NCBI GenBank assembly: GCA_016717205.1
Contig: JADKGC010000007.1
Span: forward strand, 186,001-250,000
Source of the DNA: Candidatus Flexifilum breve
GTDB taxonomy: Bacteria; Chloroflexota; Anaerolineae; Aggregatilineales; Phototrophicaceae
Length of the DNA: 64,000 nucleotides
Direction: 5' to 3'
Within the stretch, counting starts at the first letter, position 1, and every line of letters starts with the position of its first letter. Of this stretch, positions 33,420 to 41,933 are shown in pieces. The position numbers and the translations under genes are program-made. The notes below the pieces were generated by a model. That model was given only the letters and a program-made list of their open reading frames with translations, had not been told where the DNA came from and searched no databases.

Positions 33420-34643
33420 ATGCTGCGTAAACTGTTTTTGATCGGTCTGCTGGTGCTGGCGATTGGGATTGTCCCGGTGCTGGCGCAGGACACCACCATC
33501 CGGTATTTCACGTTCTCCGCCGCTCCGGATCATCTCGAAGATCTGGACACCATCATCGCCGCGTTTGAAGAAGCCAATCCGGGCATCACTGTGGAAGTCG
33601 AAACTGCGCCGTTCGCCGATTACTTCACGCTGCTGCAAGCAGATGTCGTCAGCGGCGATGCGCCTGACGTGTTCGAGCTGAACTACGAAAACTTCGTCAC
33701 GTACGCGGCGAATGACACGCTTCTCGACCTGAGCAGCTATCTCGACGCCGAAGCCCCGTTCTATCCGCGGGCGCTGGAAGCCTTCCAGTATGAGGGCGTG
33801 CAGATGGCGCTGCCGGAAACCTTCTCGACCGTGCTGCTGTTCTTCAACAAGGATCTGTTCGATCAGGCGGGCGTCGCCTATCCGACCAATGAATGGACGT
33901 GGGAAGATGCACGCGCAGCCGCGACGGCGATCCGTGGGTTGGGCGCGGACACGTGGGGCATTTATTCGGGCGTGCAGTTCTGGGAATTCTACAAGAAGGC
34001 TGCCCAGAACGGTGAATGCGAATTCTTCAATGCAGACATGACGGAATCGACGATCAATTCGCAGGCCTGCGTCGATACGCTCAACCTGATGACCAGCTTC
34101 ATGGACGAAGACCTAATGCCGACCTCGGCGGAACTCTCCGGCGTGTCGGATGGCGATCTGTTCGTCAGCGGCAAGCTTGGCATGATCGTCACGGGCATCT
34201 GGATGTTCTCGGCGTTTGCTGAAGCTCCGTTTGCCTGGGACGTGGAAGTCGAACCGATGATCAACCAGCACGCGAGCCACTTCTTCGCGAATGGCGTCGG
34301 AGTAAGCGCGACGACCGATAATGCGGAAGCCGCCGCGGCGTGGGCGCAGTTCCTGACCAGCAGCGAAGTCGCCGCGAACGTGCGCGTGGCATCGTCGTGG
34401 GAACTGCCTGCGCTCGATGAACCCGCTTATTTCGCAGACTACCTCGCCGTGACGCCGCCGGAGAACCGCGAAGCCGTGTTTGCCTCGCTGGAAAGCCCGG
34501 TGACGCCGCCCGTGATCGTCCGCCAGAACGAAATGCAGGATGCGGTCAATGCGCTGATCACCCGCGTGGTCGATGGCGAACTGACGGCGCAGGAAGCGTT
34601 GGATCAGGCGAAGACGGAACTCGACGCGTTGATCGCGGAATAA
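33420..34643 (+). CDS. Sugar ABC transporter substrate-binding protein (SBP family 1)
   Basis: 407 aa. The ATG at 33420 gives a proper signal peptide (MLRKLFLIGLLVLAIGIVPV, cleavage after LAQ); AAGGGGA lies 10 nt upstream. Family-1 features: FSAAPDHLEDLDTIIAAFEE, the ligand-lobe APDVFELNYENF, FFNKDLFDQAGVAYPTNEWT and GKLGMIVTGIWMFSAFAEA. It lacks a lipobox, so it is either periplasm-like/free or surface-bound by other means. Located after both permeases rather than before, and ahead of the GH31 gene. Confidence 0.94.
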   Translation: MLRKLFLIGLLVLAIGIVPVLAQDTTIRYFTFSAAPDHLEDLDTIIAAFEEANPGITVEVETAPFADYFTLLQADVVSGDAPDVFELNYENFVTYAANDTLLDLSSYLDAEAPFYPRALEAFQYEGVQMALPETFSTVLLFFNKDLFDQAGVAYPTNEWTWEDARAAATAIRGLGADTWGIYSGVQFWEFYKKAAQNGECEFFNADMTESTINSQACVDTLNLMTSFMDEDLMPTSAELSGVSDGDLFVSGKLGMIVTGIWMFSAFAEAPFAWDVEVEPMINQHASHFFANGVGVSATTDNAEAAAAWAQFLTSSEVAANVRVASSWELPALDEPAYFADYLAVTPPENREAVFASLESPVTPPVIVRQNEMQDAVNALITRVVDGELTAQEALDQAKTELDALIAE

Positions 34644-34656
34644 AGTAGAACTCGTC

Positions 34657-34710
34657 TGAGGGGGCAACCCCTCACCCCCGCCCCCTCTCCCCGCTTGCGT
34701 GGGAGAGGGG
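34657..34710. repeat. Dispersed G/C-run repeat with two hairpins
   Basis: TGAGGGG...CCCCTCA (34657-34674) is followed by CCCCTCTCCC (34682-34691) and GGGAGAGGGG (34701-34710). This CCCCTCACCCCC...CCCTCTCCC string is a common interspersed repeat in several phyla, including Chloroflexota. Between the binding-protein gene and the GH31 gene it may also reduce read-through. Confidence 0.6.
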
Positions 34711-34793
34711 CGAAAAGCGGCTTGAGTACCTAACTGAAGCCGCCTATCAACCAAAATGCGCCAAGACATTCCCCGCAAAAGGAAAATAACTCG

Positions 34794-37037
34794 ATGATTC
34801 AGGTCATTCACAGCCCGTTCGGGCAGGAACATCCGTATGAACAGCTTCCCGAGGAGCGCACACCGCGCCAACCGTTGGCCGGAGAGCCTTTCAACATCGG
34901 CATGGTGACCCGACCGCCGGGTGCGGTGCGGCAGGTGCGCGTGGTGAGCACGGTGGATGGCGGCGAAGCACGAGTCGTCGAGGCGGAGCTGATCTCAAAC
35001 TGGCAGCAGGAACGCGAACATGGAGTGGGCGCGGAGTTTCTGGAACGGATTGTGCGGATTGAGCAGGATGTGTGGCGCGCGCAGCTCACCGCCCCGGCAC
35101 AGGGAGCGACACTGACCTACACGCTGGAAGGTGATGGCATTGCGTATGACAGCTATACAATCACCGGAGAAGCGTGGCAGGCGGGCAGCGAGCAATACAA
35201 GGATGCGAGTCTCATCACCGCTGCGGGTAGTCGCGGGCCGAAAGAGATCGAATGGCTGAGCGATGGTCAGCAAGCACGACGGGTGCGCTTGACATTCGCT
35301 GCGCGCCCCGACGAAGCATTTTATGGTTTAGGGGAGCGCTACAATGCGCTGAATCAGCGCGGCGAAGTGCTGGATGTGCGAGTGTACGAACAGTACAAGT
35401 CGCAGGGCAAACGGGCCTATATGCCAATTCCCTTTCTGCTGTCATCGGCGGGATTCGGGTTGTGGGTGGAAAGCTCGCGCTGGATGCAGTTTGACCTGTG
35501 CGCCAGCAGCAGCGATGAATGGGTACTGGAAGCGGATTTGGATGCGAATCAGCAGTTGAAGCTGCACTGGTTTGAAGAGGCTGATCCGCTGGCGATTATT
35601 CGCCAATTTACGATGAAAACGGGCAGGCCAGCGCTGCCACCGTTGTGGACGTTCGGCTTGTGGATGAGCGCCAATGAGTGGAATTCGCAGGCGCGCGTCG
35701 AGAAGGAAGTGCGCTCAACGTTTGAACATGGAATCACGCCATCGGTGCTGGTAATCGAGGCATGGAGCGACGAGACGACGTTTTACATCTGGAATGATGC
35801 GCAGTATGCGGCAAAACCGGGTGATCAGCGGCTGCATTACGCCGATTTCACTTTTCCGGCACAAGGCAAATGGCCGAACCCGAAGGCGATGACCGATGCG
35901 CTGCACGCGCAAAATATCAAGCTGATTTTGTGGCAGATCCCAGCGATGAAGAAAATTGATGGGGCGCACGCGCAGCACGATGCCGACCGCGCCTATTTTG
36001 CGGAACAGCAGTATGGCGTGCGCGAACCCGACGGATCACTACATGCGATTCGCCCATTCTGGTTCCGGGGTGGATGGTTGTGGGATGTGACCAATCCCGA
36101 TGCAGTGGAGTGGTGGTTGGGGAAGCGGGCGTACCTGATCGAAGAATTGGGTGTGGATGGCTTCAAGACGGATGGTGGCGAACATCTGTGGAGCACAAAG
36201 GCGGTGTTCGGCGACGGTCGGACAGGTGTCGACGTATGGAACGAGTATCCGCGACTGTATACGCAGGCGTACTACGATTACGCCACGGCGCGCCGCGAAA
36301 GCGTGATGTTCAGCCGCGCTGGGTTCACCGGGTCACAGACCTCACCCGCGCATTGGGCGGGGGACGAAAATTCGACATGGGACGCTTACCGCCATTCGAT
36401 TCTCGGGGGTTTATCGGCGGGGATTTCAGGCATTTCGTTCTGGGGTTGGGACATCGGCGGGTTCAGCGGCGAAATTCCGTCAGCGGAACTGTATCTGCGG
36501 TCGACAGCGATGGCGGCGTTCTGCCCGATCTTCCAATATCACGCGGAATACAATGCGCAGCGCACGCCGTCAAATGACCGCACGCCGTGGAATATGCAGG
36601 CGCGGACGGGCGACGAGCGGGTGATCCCGATATTCCGCTTCTTCACAAATGTGCGGCATAACCTGATGCCGTACATCTGGCGGGAGGCGCAGCACAGCGC
36701 CGAAACCGGTGAGCCGATGATGCGCGCGGCGCAGCTCAGCGAGCCGAAGGCATCGCCGTACGCCTATTGCTTTGGGCGCGATTTGTTAGTGTATCCGGTC
36801 ACTGAGCCCGACACGACACAGGTATCAATCTACCTGCCCGAAGGCGAGTGGCGGGACCTCTGGACAGGGACAGCGTACCACGGCGAGCAGACAACGATGG
36901 TTGATGTACCGCTGGATCGGATCCCGGTGTTTGCGCGCGCCGGGGCACGAATTCCGGTGCTCTTGGGAGAGAGTGGCCAGTTAGGCGAGGCCGTTCCACT
37001 GTCGGCAGAGGGCAACACCGAACTCAGATTTGAGTAG
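34794..37037 (+). CDS. Glycoside hydrolase family 31 (alpha-glucosidase/alpha-xylosidase type)
   Basis: 747 aa, ATG at 34794 with AAAGGA about 10 nt upstream. N-terminal beta-sandwich with the GH31 entry motif FYGLGERYNALNQRG near residue 180. The catalytic barrel has the nucleophile Asp460 in GVDGFKTDGGE and the acid/base Asp524 in HWAGDENSTW. GISFWGWDIGGFSG is the usual substrate-side loop. The C-terminal beta-domains (YLPEGEWRDLWTG, PVFARAGARIPV) are complete. No signal peptide, so it acts in the cytoplasm on imported alpha-linked oligosaccharides. Substrate not resolvable by eye. Followed by a hairpin at 37053. Confidence 0.94.
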   Translation: MIQVIHSPFGQEHPYEQLPEERTPRQPLAGEPFNIGMVTRPPGAVRQVRVVSTVDGGEARVVEAELISNWQQEREHGVGAEFLERIVRIEQDVWRAQLTAPAQGATLTYTLEGDGIAYDSYTITGEAWQAGSEQYKDASLITAAGSRGPKEIEWLSDGQQARRVRLTFAARPDEAFYGLGERYNALNQRGEVLDVRVYEQYKSQGKRAYMPIPFLLSSAGFGLWVESSRWMQFDLCASSSDEWVLEADLDANQQLKLHWFEEADPLAIIRQFTMKTGRPALPPLWTFGLWMSANEWNSQARVEKEVRSTFEHGITPSVLVIEAWSDETTFYIWNDAQYAAKPGDQRLHYADFTFPAQGKWPNPKAMTDALHAQNIKLILWQIPAMKKIDGAHAQHDADRAYFAEQQYGVREPDGSLHAIRPFWFRGGWLWDVTNPDAVEWWLGKRAYLIEELGVDGFKTDGGEHLWSTKAVFGDGRTGVDVWNEYPRLYTQAYYDYATARRESVMFSRAGFTGSQTSPAHWAGDENSTWDAYRHSILGGLSAGISGISFWGWDIGGFSGEIPSAELYLRSTAMAAFCPIFQYHAEYNAQRTPSNDRTPWNMQARTGDERVIPIFRFFTNVRHNLMPYIWREAQHSAETGEPMMRAAQLSEPKASPYAYCFGRDLLVYPVTEPDTTQVSIYLPEGEWRDLWTGTAYHGEQTTMVDVPLDRIPVFARAGARIPVLLGESGQLGEAVPLSAEGNTELRFE

Positions 37038-37052
37038 ATGGAGACCGGATCA

Positions 37053-37083
37053 CCTATGACCTTGGTACTAACAAGGTCATAGG
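37053..37083 (+). terminator. Hairpin after the GH31 gene
   Basis: CCTATGACCTTG (37053-37064) and CAAGGTCATAGG (37072-37083) form a perfect 12-bp stem, loop 7 nt, 15 nt after the stop. No T-tract, but position and stability suit a transcript end for the sugar operon. Confidence 0.65.
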
Positions 37084-37163
37084 GGGCTTACTGGTATGCG
37101 GGTTGTTCAGCGGCTTGGAATACCGTGAAGCTGTACTCATCGTGTCATTATAGGATTCTGAAA

Positions 37164-37379
37164 ATGATGCAGTTTACAGGGAATACCATGCCAGCACACG
37201 ACCCGGGATGTACGGCCAGACTGCTGCGTCTGCGCGCCGAGAGTTTGCTCAAGACAGCGGCGACTCTCCTCAATAGAGAGGGACGGACACCAGTTGAAGA
37301 GCAAGACCTTGCGCTTGAACTGAGCAAAGAAGCGATTTGCCTACTCGCACAGGTTCGAGGGCTGCAGTCGAAGCACTAG
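37164..37379 (+). CDS. Small helical protein, hypothetical
   Basis: 71 aa from ATG 37164 (AGGA 8 nt upstream); an ATG at 37188 after AGGGA is an alternative. The chain is predicted helical and polar: CTARLLRLRAESLLKTAATL, EEQDLALELSKEAICLLAQV. No known family recognised. It lies alone after the sugar operon terminator. Moderate support only. Confidence 0.45.
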   Translation: MMQFTGNTMPAHDPGCTARLLRLRAESLLKTAATLLNREGRTPVEEQDLALELSKEAICLLAQVRGLQSKH

Positions 37380-37395
37380 ACTGAGAAGCGGCAGC

Positions 37396-37557
37396 TCACA
37401 ACTGATCGAAAACCTGAGGCTGACTGCGAGCCGCGGAAGCGCGGCGCAACCATGCTGACCCTTCGTCACGCGACGGAGGTATGCCGCGCAGCATACGGGT
37501 GGCTGGACATTTGTCCAGGCGGATCTCCGCCAAAAGTTGAATGACAGGCTCATTCAA
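37396..37557 (-). CDS. Possible small protein, hypothetical
   Basis: A 53-codon minus-strand frame from TTG 37557 (AGGAT upstream). It reads NEPVIQLLAEIRLDKCPATR, then MLRGIPPSRDEGSAWLRRAS. The composition looks protein-like, but there is no ATG, no family and no clear promoter. A longer reading from ATG 37596 is possible. Listed as a candidate. Confidence 0.3.
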   Translation of the reverse strand: MNEPVIQLLAEIRLDKCPATRMLRGIPPSRDEGSAWLRRASAARSQPQVFDQL

Positions 37558-37679
37558 GTGATCTATCCTGCAAATTGTGCCTGACCACCGAAACACTCAC
37601 TTCTGCATCCCTCCAATTCACTTGAACCAGCGGCACGCCATAGTAACCGAGGAGTGACTTGTTGGGTCACGAGGAGGCG

Positions 37680-38183
37680 ATGATGCTGACGATTAAGGCA
37701 GCCACAAACCATCAAGAGGCCGTCGCAGAATTTCAGGATGCGCTGCGCCACGTGTTCTGGGACATGCTGCGGCAGCGGCTGCTGGGCAAGCCAACCCAAT
37801 TGCTCGACTTTGAACAGGTGCGAGAACGGCTGCATTTGCGCGAACAACAGTCGGTGGGGCTGCGAGAAGTGCCGCTGAATCACATCATCGGGAGCGTGGG
37901 ACGAGCGACCGAATTTTCGCGGTCGTTCCTGCCGAAGCGCGAGGACATGCGCGACCGCTGGAGCAAGGTGTATGAGCTGGCGACAACAGTCGCAGGGTTA
38001 GAGCCAATCGAGGTGTACAAAATCTGCGATTCGTATTTTGTGGTAGATGGTAATCACCGCGTGTCCGTGGCTCATCGACTACAGTCACAGTCCATTGAGG
38101 CGCGCGTGATTGAGTGGACTACGCCGGTGTGCCTGAATCCTGACAGTACGCTTAGCGATCTCGATAGAGAGGCCACCGGCTGA
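37680..38183 (+). CDS. ParB/sulfiredoxin-fold nuclease-like protein
   Basis: 167 aa, ATG at 37680 or 37683 after GAGGAGG. The C-terminal half has the ParB-N/Srx signature: GSVGRATEFSRSFLPKRED, EPIEVYKICDSYFVVDGNHR, VSVAHRLQSQSIEARVIEW. The N-terminal 60 residues are helical (EFQDALRHVFWDMLRQRLLG). Stand-alone proteins with this GNHR box occur widely in Chloroflexota; their role is unknown (CTP/ATP-binding or regulatory). No ParA or parS-like sites are visible, so chromosome partitioning is not suggested. Convergent with the small gene at 38197, 13 nt away. Confidence 0.75.
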   Translation: MMLTIKAATNHQEAVAEFQDALRHVFWDMLRQRLLGKPTQLLDFEQVRERLHLREQQSVGLREVPLNHIIGSVGRATEFSRSFLPKREDMRDRWSKVYELATTVAGLEPIEVYKICDSYFVVDGNHRVSVAHRLQSQSIEARVIEWTTPVCLNPDSTLSDLDREATG

Positions 38184-38196
38184 GGTGAGTGACAGG

Positions 38197-38481
38197 CTAC
38201 TGGCCGCGTAGGCGAAACTGAACGCCGAGACCACCGGGTAGCTGTTCCGGCTCGAAGGCTGGACCGAGCAGCTCGACACACTCATCGCGCTTGAGAATCT
38301 CAATATCCATCACTGGATAAGGGCGCCACCAGAGGGCTTCATAGATGCCAGCGCCGAGATCGTTGATGCGATCCGGGACAGCCGGGAGGATCTGTTCCCA
38401 AACGGCATCTGGGGCAGATTGATGTGCGCTCGAATGTCCACTCGTGCGGTTCATAGTCGCTCGTCGATAGGGTAGTGGCAT
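38197..38481 (-). CDS. Small conserved protein, paralogue of 6549-6872
   Basis: 94 aa, ATG at 38481 with GGGAGAG upstream. The core VWEQILPAVPD, YEALWWRPYP, MDIEILKRDE and PGGLGVQFR aligns without gaps over most of its length with the product at 6549-6872. Conserved Trp-Trp and DIEIL suggest a compact beta-rich fold. Function unknown. Here it is monocistronic, convergent with the ParB-like gene. Confidence 0.75.
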   Translation of the reverse strand: MPLPYRRATMNRTSGHSSAHQSAPDAVWEQILPAVPDRINDLGAGIYEALWWRPYPVMDIEILKRDECVELLGPAFEPEQLPGGLGVQFRLRGQ

Positions 38482-38735
38482 ACGTCTCTCCCAAAAGGTT
38501 ACAGTGAATCAAGCGTCAATGTAAGATTATAGCTCACGAAAAAATAGTGACGAATAGGAAGAATTTACCGCTGAGGCTCGGTTGGCGCGGTCTAGGCTTA
38601 TTGGTCGGTTCGATGGCAATCAGCCGCGACCATGGGGCGGGGGAAAGGCCGACGCGAGTCGGCGCACGGGTAAAATTCATCAGACGGAGCCGGAGCACAT
38701 GACCGTGCGCCCCGGCATCGAAAAACCGCGTATGC

Positions 38736-38951
38736 CTAAGACGATTGGTCACTCGCTGGTTCCGAAAGGCGACGGAACAAGCTGCTGATTTTGTTTTTGA
38801 TTTCGGGAGGCATGGACGATGAGTCGATGTTGTGCGCGCGCCGCGCGTGCACGGCGATATGCTCCCAAAGTTCAGCTTCGGTATCGGTCGTGAACTCCGC
38901 CGGGCACGGTGCCATTCCCGGTAAATCTCCGCATTTGTAGGCTACAGCCAT
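38736..38951 (-). CDS. DUF1059 family small protein
   Basis: 71 aa, ATG at 38951 with GGAGGAAG directly upstream. The pattern YKCGDLPGMAPCPAEF, then TEAELWEHIAVHARRAHNID, is the DUF1059 signature: two cysteines, an acidic middle and a His-rich helix, possibly a metal-binding mini-domain. The 20-residue tail (EIKNKISSLFRRLS) is extra. It stands alone; the 254 bases before it (38482-38735) hold no supported gene. Confidence 0.85.
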   Translation of the reverse strand: MAVAYKCGDLPGMAPCPAEFTTDTEAELWEHIAVHARRAHNIDSSSMPPEIKNKISSLFRRLSEPASDQSS

Positions 38952-39166
38952 GCTTCCTCCAGTGGGATGACGATCAGAACGCCAATTAAATTACTTGTAA
39001 AGATCCTGCAAAATCATTAACTCCAATACATGTATTTATAGTATAGCGAGGTTTCTGCAAGATGTATGCGTACATACCGGAAATTCATGGATCTGTTAGC
39101 CTGCGCCAAACGGACGCAGCCAGAAGCCGAGAACCGGGCGTCCAGCGCGGACGCCCCGATGAGACG

Positions 39167-40009
39167 CTAGTCGAGGAAATCTGCGAGGACGGCGGTGAGC
39201 GCGTGTGGGCGATGCCACGGAATGTCGTGAATGGTATCGATCATCCAGTGCACGCGCGCGCTCGGCGCAAGGGTTTCGGCTTGGAGCGCGTAAGTCCGCA
39301 TCTCCGGACTGATCGATTTGCCCGGATCAACGGCGTTGACAATGAGGAGCGGGCAGCGGGTACGCGCGTAATAGTTGGTCGGCTCGAACTCCCAGAGAGC
39401 GCGAGCGATCAGCATGTTGTTGGCGCGACTCAGATGCGCGTGGACGTTATGCGGATCGCTCAAGTCGAAGACGGTGAGGGCAAGCGGTTCTGTTTCCGGA
39501 CGATAACCTGCGGCCTGCCACTTGCGGATGAACTGCTTGATATCGTCGACCGTCATGTCAACGTAGGGCGGGGGAGCGAGGCCAATTTCGCCTTCCGCCC
39601 AGGTCGGGAAGAGGTCGCGCAGGGGACGAATACCACCGTCGAGGAGGACGGCTTTGGCCGTGCGGTCAGGTCGGGTGGCGGCGTAGTAGAGCGCCGTATA
39701 TGCCCCCCACGAGTGGCCGATGACGGTGAGCGGTTGGTCAACATAACCGAGGGCGTCGGCCAGCAGGTCAAGGTCACGCGCGATAGGCTCGAACTCGTAA
39801 CCGTCGGACGGTTTGTCCGACTGGCCGTGGCCGCGCTGATCGTAGGCGTAAACGCTGTAGTGTGCGGTGAGCGGCTCAGCAATCAGGTCGAACATATGAC
39901 TGGTTGAGGCTAGTCCGTGGACGAGAAATAACGGAGGGCGTCCGGCGTCGCCCCATGATTGCACGTAGAAATTCAGATCTCCCACACGGACAAAACGTTC
40001 AGTATGCAT
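39167..40009 (-). CDS. Alpha/beta hydrolase
   Basis: 280 aa, ATG at 40009. Canonical fold: oxyanion HGLASTSHMFD, strand YSVYAYDQRGHGQSDKP, nucleophile Ser in GHSWGAYTAL, acid in the LIVNAVDPGKS region, catalytic His in the IHDIPWHRP end. A helical lid lies between residues 140 and 200. Cytoplasmic, no signal peptide. It is the last gene of the second peptide-type ABC operon, 13 nt after the DppC-type permease, so it may cleave the imported ester or amide. Specificity unknown. Confidence 0.9.
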   Translation of the reverse strand: MHTERFVRVGDLNFYVQSWGDAGRPPLFLVHGLASTSHMFDLIAEPLTAHYSVYAYDQRGHGQSDKPSDGYEFEPIARDLDLLADALGYVDQPLTVIGHSWGAYTALYYAATRPDRTAKAVLLDGGIRPLRDLFPTWAEGEIGLAPPPYVDMTVDDIKQFIRKWQAAGYRPETEPLALTVFDLSDPHNVHAHLSRANNMLIARALWEFEPTNYYARTRCPLLIVNAVDPGKSISPEMRTYALQAETLAPSARVHWMIDTIHDIPWHRPHALTAVLADFLD

Positions 40010-40022
40010 TGAAATGGGCTTT

Positions 40023-40919
40023 CTAGGTCAAGCTGCTAGGGTCAGAGGCGTCGCGGAGGCCGTCGCCGAGGAATGAGACGGTGAGGACGATCAACATGAG
40101 CGCGGCGCTGGGAAAGAAGACCTGCCAGGCATTGGCTTCGAGGAAGGGCATGGCTTCGGTGATCATTTTGCCGATGCTCGGGTCGGGGGGTTGAATGCCG
40201 AGGCCGAGCAAGCTGAGCACAGCTTCGTTGACGACGACACTGGCGATGTCAAGGGTGCTAGCGACGACCACTAAGCTCGCCGTGTTTGGAACGAGATGAC
40301 GCAAAATGATCCACTGGCGATTTGCGCCGAGCGAACGGGCGGCGGTTACGAATTCCTGCTCACGCAGTACGAGCACCTGACTGCGGACGAGGCGCGCCAT
40401 GAGCGGCCAACTGACCAAACTGAGCGAACCAGCAACGAGCAGCAAGCGCCCAATACCACCGAACTGTTCAGTGACGGCGGGACCGAAGATGGCGGCGACA
40501 AGAATGGCGAGCAGGAGGCCGGGAAACGCGAACAACATGTCAGCGATACGGGTGACGATAACATCGAACAGCCCGCCGTAAAAACCAGCCAGCAGACCGA
40601 GTGTCGCACCCAGGACGATGTTGAGGGCTTCCACGTAAGCGGCCACGATCAGTGAAATGCGCAAGCCGATCATGAGGCGGGCAAGCGTATCACGCCCGAG
40701 GTTATCCGTGCCGAGCAGGTGTTCAGCACTGGGAAAGGCATTGATGGCGGCGTAGTCCGGACGTGTGGGATTCTGCGGATAGAGCACAGGCCCGAGGACA
40801 GCGATGAGTAGCAGCGCGAGAAACAGGAGCGCACTCAGCAGCGTGAGACGATTCTGGAAAAGGCGGCGGAAAAAGCGCGGAGCCGGGCGGGTTTCGATGT
40901 GGACAGCGGCTGCGACCAT
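40023..40919 (-). CDS. ABC transporter permease, DppC type
   Basis: 298 aa, ATG at 40919, 3 nt after the stop of the DppB-type gene (coupled; the ribosome site AAGG is inside that gene). First helix LTLLSALLFLALLLIAVLGP, DppC hallmark HLLGTDNLGRDTLARLM near residue 67, coupling loop EFVTAARSLGANRQWIIL, ending LGDGLRDASDPSS. Together with 40923-41861 and the binding protein at 41934 it forms a peptide/opine-type importer. No ATPase genes are present. Confidence 0.95.
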   Translation of the reverse strand: MVAAAVHIETRPAPRFFRRLFQNRLTLLSALLFLALLLIAVLGPVLYPQNPTRPDYAAINAFPSAEHLLGTDNLGRDTLARLMIGLRISLIVAAYVEALNIVLGATLGLLAGFYGGLFDVIVTRIADMLFAFPGLLLAILVAAIFGPAVTEQFGGIGRLLLVAGSLSLVSWPLMARLVRSQVLVLREQEFVTAARSLGANRQWIILRHLVPNTASLVVVASTLDIASVVVNEAVLSLLGLGIQPPDPSIGKMITEAMPFLEANAWQVFFPSAALMLIVLTVSFLGDGLRDASDPSSLT

Positions 40920-40922
40920 CGG

Positions 40923-41861
40923 CTAACCTTCTACCTGCACGCGCGGATCGATCAAGGAATAGAGCAGGTCCGTGACGAGGTTCATGAACAAGACCGCCAG
41001 CGCGAGGATCACCGTGGAGCTCTGAATCACGGGATAGTCGCGCTGCTGGATGGCTTGCACCGACAGGTAGCCAATGCCGGGAATGGAAAATAGGCTTTCC
41101 ACGACGAAAGCGCCTGTCACGAGAAAGGCAATTGACGGGCCGATCACAGTGATGATGGGCAGGGCAGCGTTGCGGAACGCGTGCACCCAGTTGATGCGAC
41201 GCGGCAGCAGCCCTTTGGCGTTGGCGGTGCGCACGTAATCCTGCTTGAGGACTTCCAGCATGGAGATGCGCGTCAACCGGGCGATATAGCCCATGCTCGC
41301 GGAGGCGAGGACGAGAGTCGGCATGACCCAGTGTTCCGGACGACCCCAACCCGCAACCGGAAGCGAAGGCAATCCGCGCAGATAGAGCTGGTAGTTGATC
41401 CAACGCAGGACGGCGATGAGCACAAAGCTGGGGATGGAGAACAGCATGAGCATGAGTGCCATGCTGGCGCGATCACCCAGTGAGTTCTGGTGAAATGCCG
41501 CCCATAGGCCGATGGGGATGCCGACAGCCAGACTGAGGAGCAGCGCCGCGCAGCCGAGCGTGATCGAGACGGAGATGCCGTCGCCGAGGATGTCGTTGAC
41601 GGGGCGTCCCTGATAGCGGAACGACAAGCCGAGATCGCCTTGCAGCAAACCCGTCAGGTAGTTGAGGTACTGTTCCTGCCACGGCAAGTCCAGCCCGTAG
41701 GCGTGGCGCAGACGGTCAGCCGCCTGCGGGTCGGTGCGTCCGCCGAGCATGGCGAGCACGGGATCACCGGGTGCGGCGTAGCCAACCGCAAACGTGATGA
41801 AAGTGATGCTCACGATCACGAAGGGCAGGGTCAACAGCCGTTTGAGGATGAGTTTGAACAT
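40923..41861 (-). CDS. ABC transporter permease, DppB type
   Basis: 312 aa, ATG at 41861; no strong ribosome site. First helix LPFVIVSITFITFAVGYAAP, periplasmic segment with DLPWQEQYLNYLTGLLQGDL and DLGLSFRYQGRPV, five more helices, coupling loop DYVRTANAKGLLPRRINW, ending DLLYSLIDPRV. It lacks the DxDGDG insertion found in the paralogue at 2827-3867, which suggests the two importers differ in external architecture and perhaps ligand. 72 nt downstream of the binding-protein gene. Confidence 0.95.
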   Translation of the reverse strand: MFKLILKRLLTLPFVIVSITFITFAVGYAAPGDPVLAMLGGRTDPQAADRLRHAYGLDLPWQEQYLNYLTGLLQGDLGLSFRYQGRPVNDILGDGISVSITLGCAALLLSLAVGIPIGLWAAFHQNSLGDRASMALMLMLFSIPSFVLIAVLRWINYQLYLRGLPSLPVAGWGRPEHWVMPTLVLASASMGYIARLTRISMLEVLKQDYVRTANAKGLLPRRINWVHAFRNAALPIITVIGPSIAFLVTGAFVVESLFSIPGIGYLSVQAIQQRDYPVIQSSTVILALAVLFMNLVTDLLYSLIDPRVQVEG

Positions 41862-41933
41862 AGCTGGGCGTCAGCGGTGATCGAGGCCGCTGACCGGAGA
41901 CTGGAACAGTCCCGGTCAGCGACACGAGTTCGA

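Noticed and set aside
37680..38183. Chromosome-partitioning ParB
   Set aside because: Only the N-terminal ParB/Srx fold is present; no HTH domain, no ParA, no parS-like sites.
39062..39907. 281-codon plus-strand frame opposite the alpha/beta hydrolase
   Set aside because: Antisense to a hydrolase with intact catalytic motifs; no recognisable features of its own.
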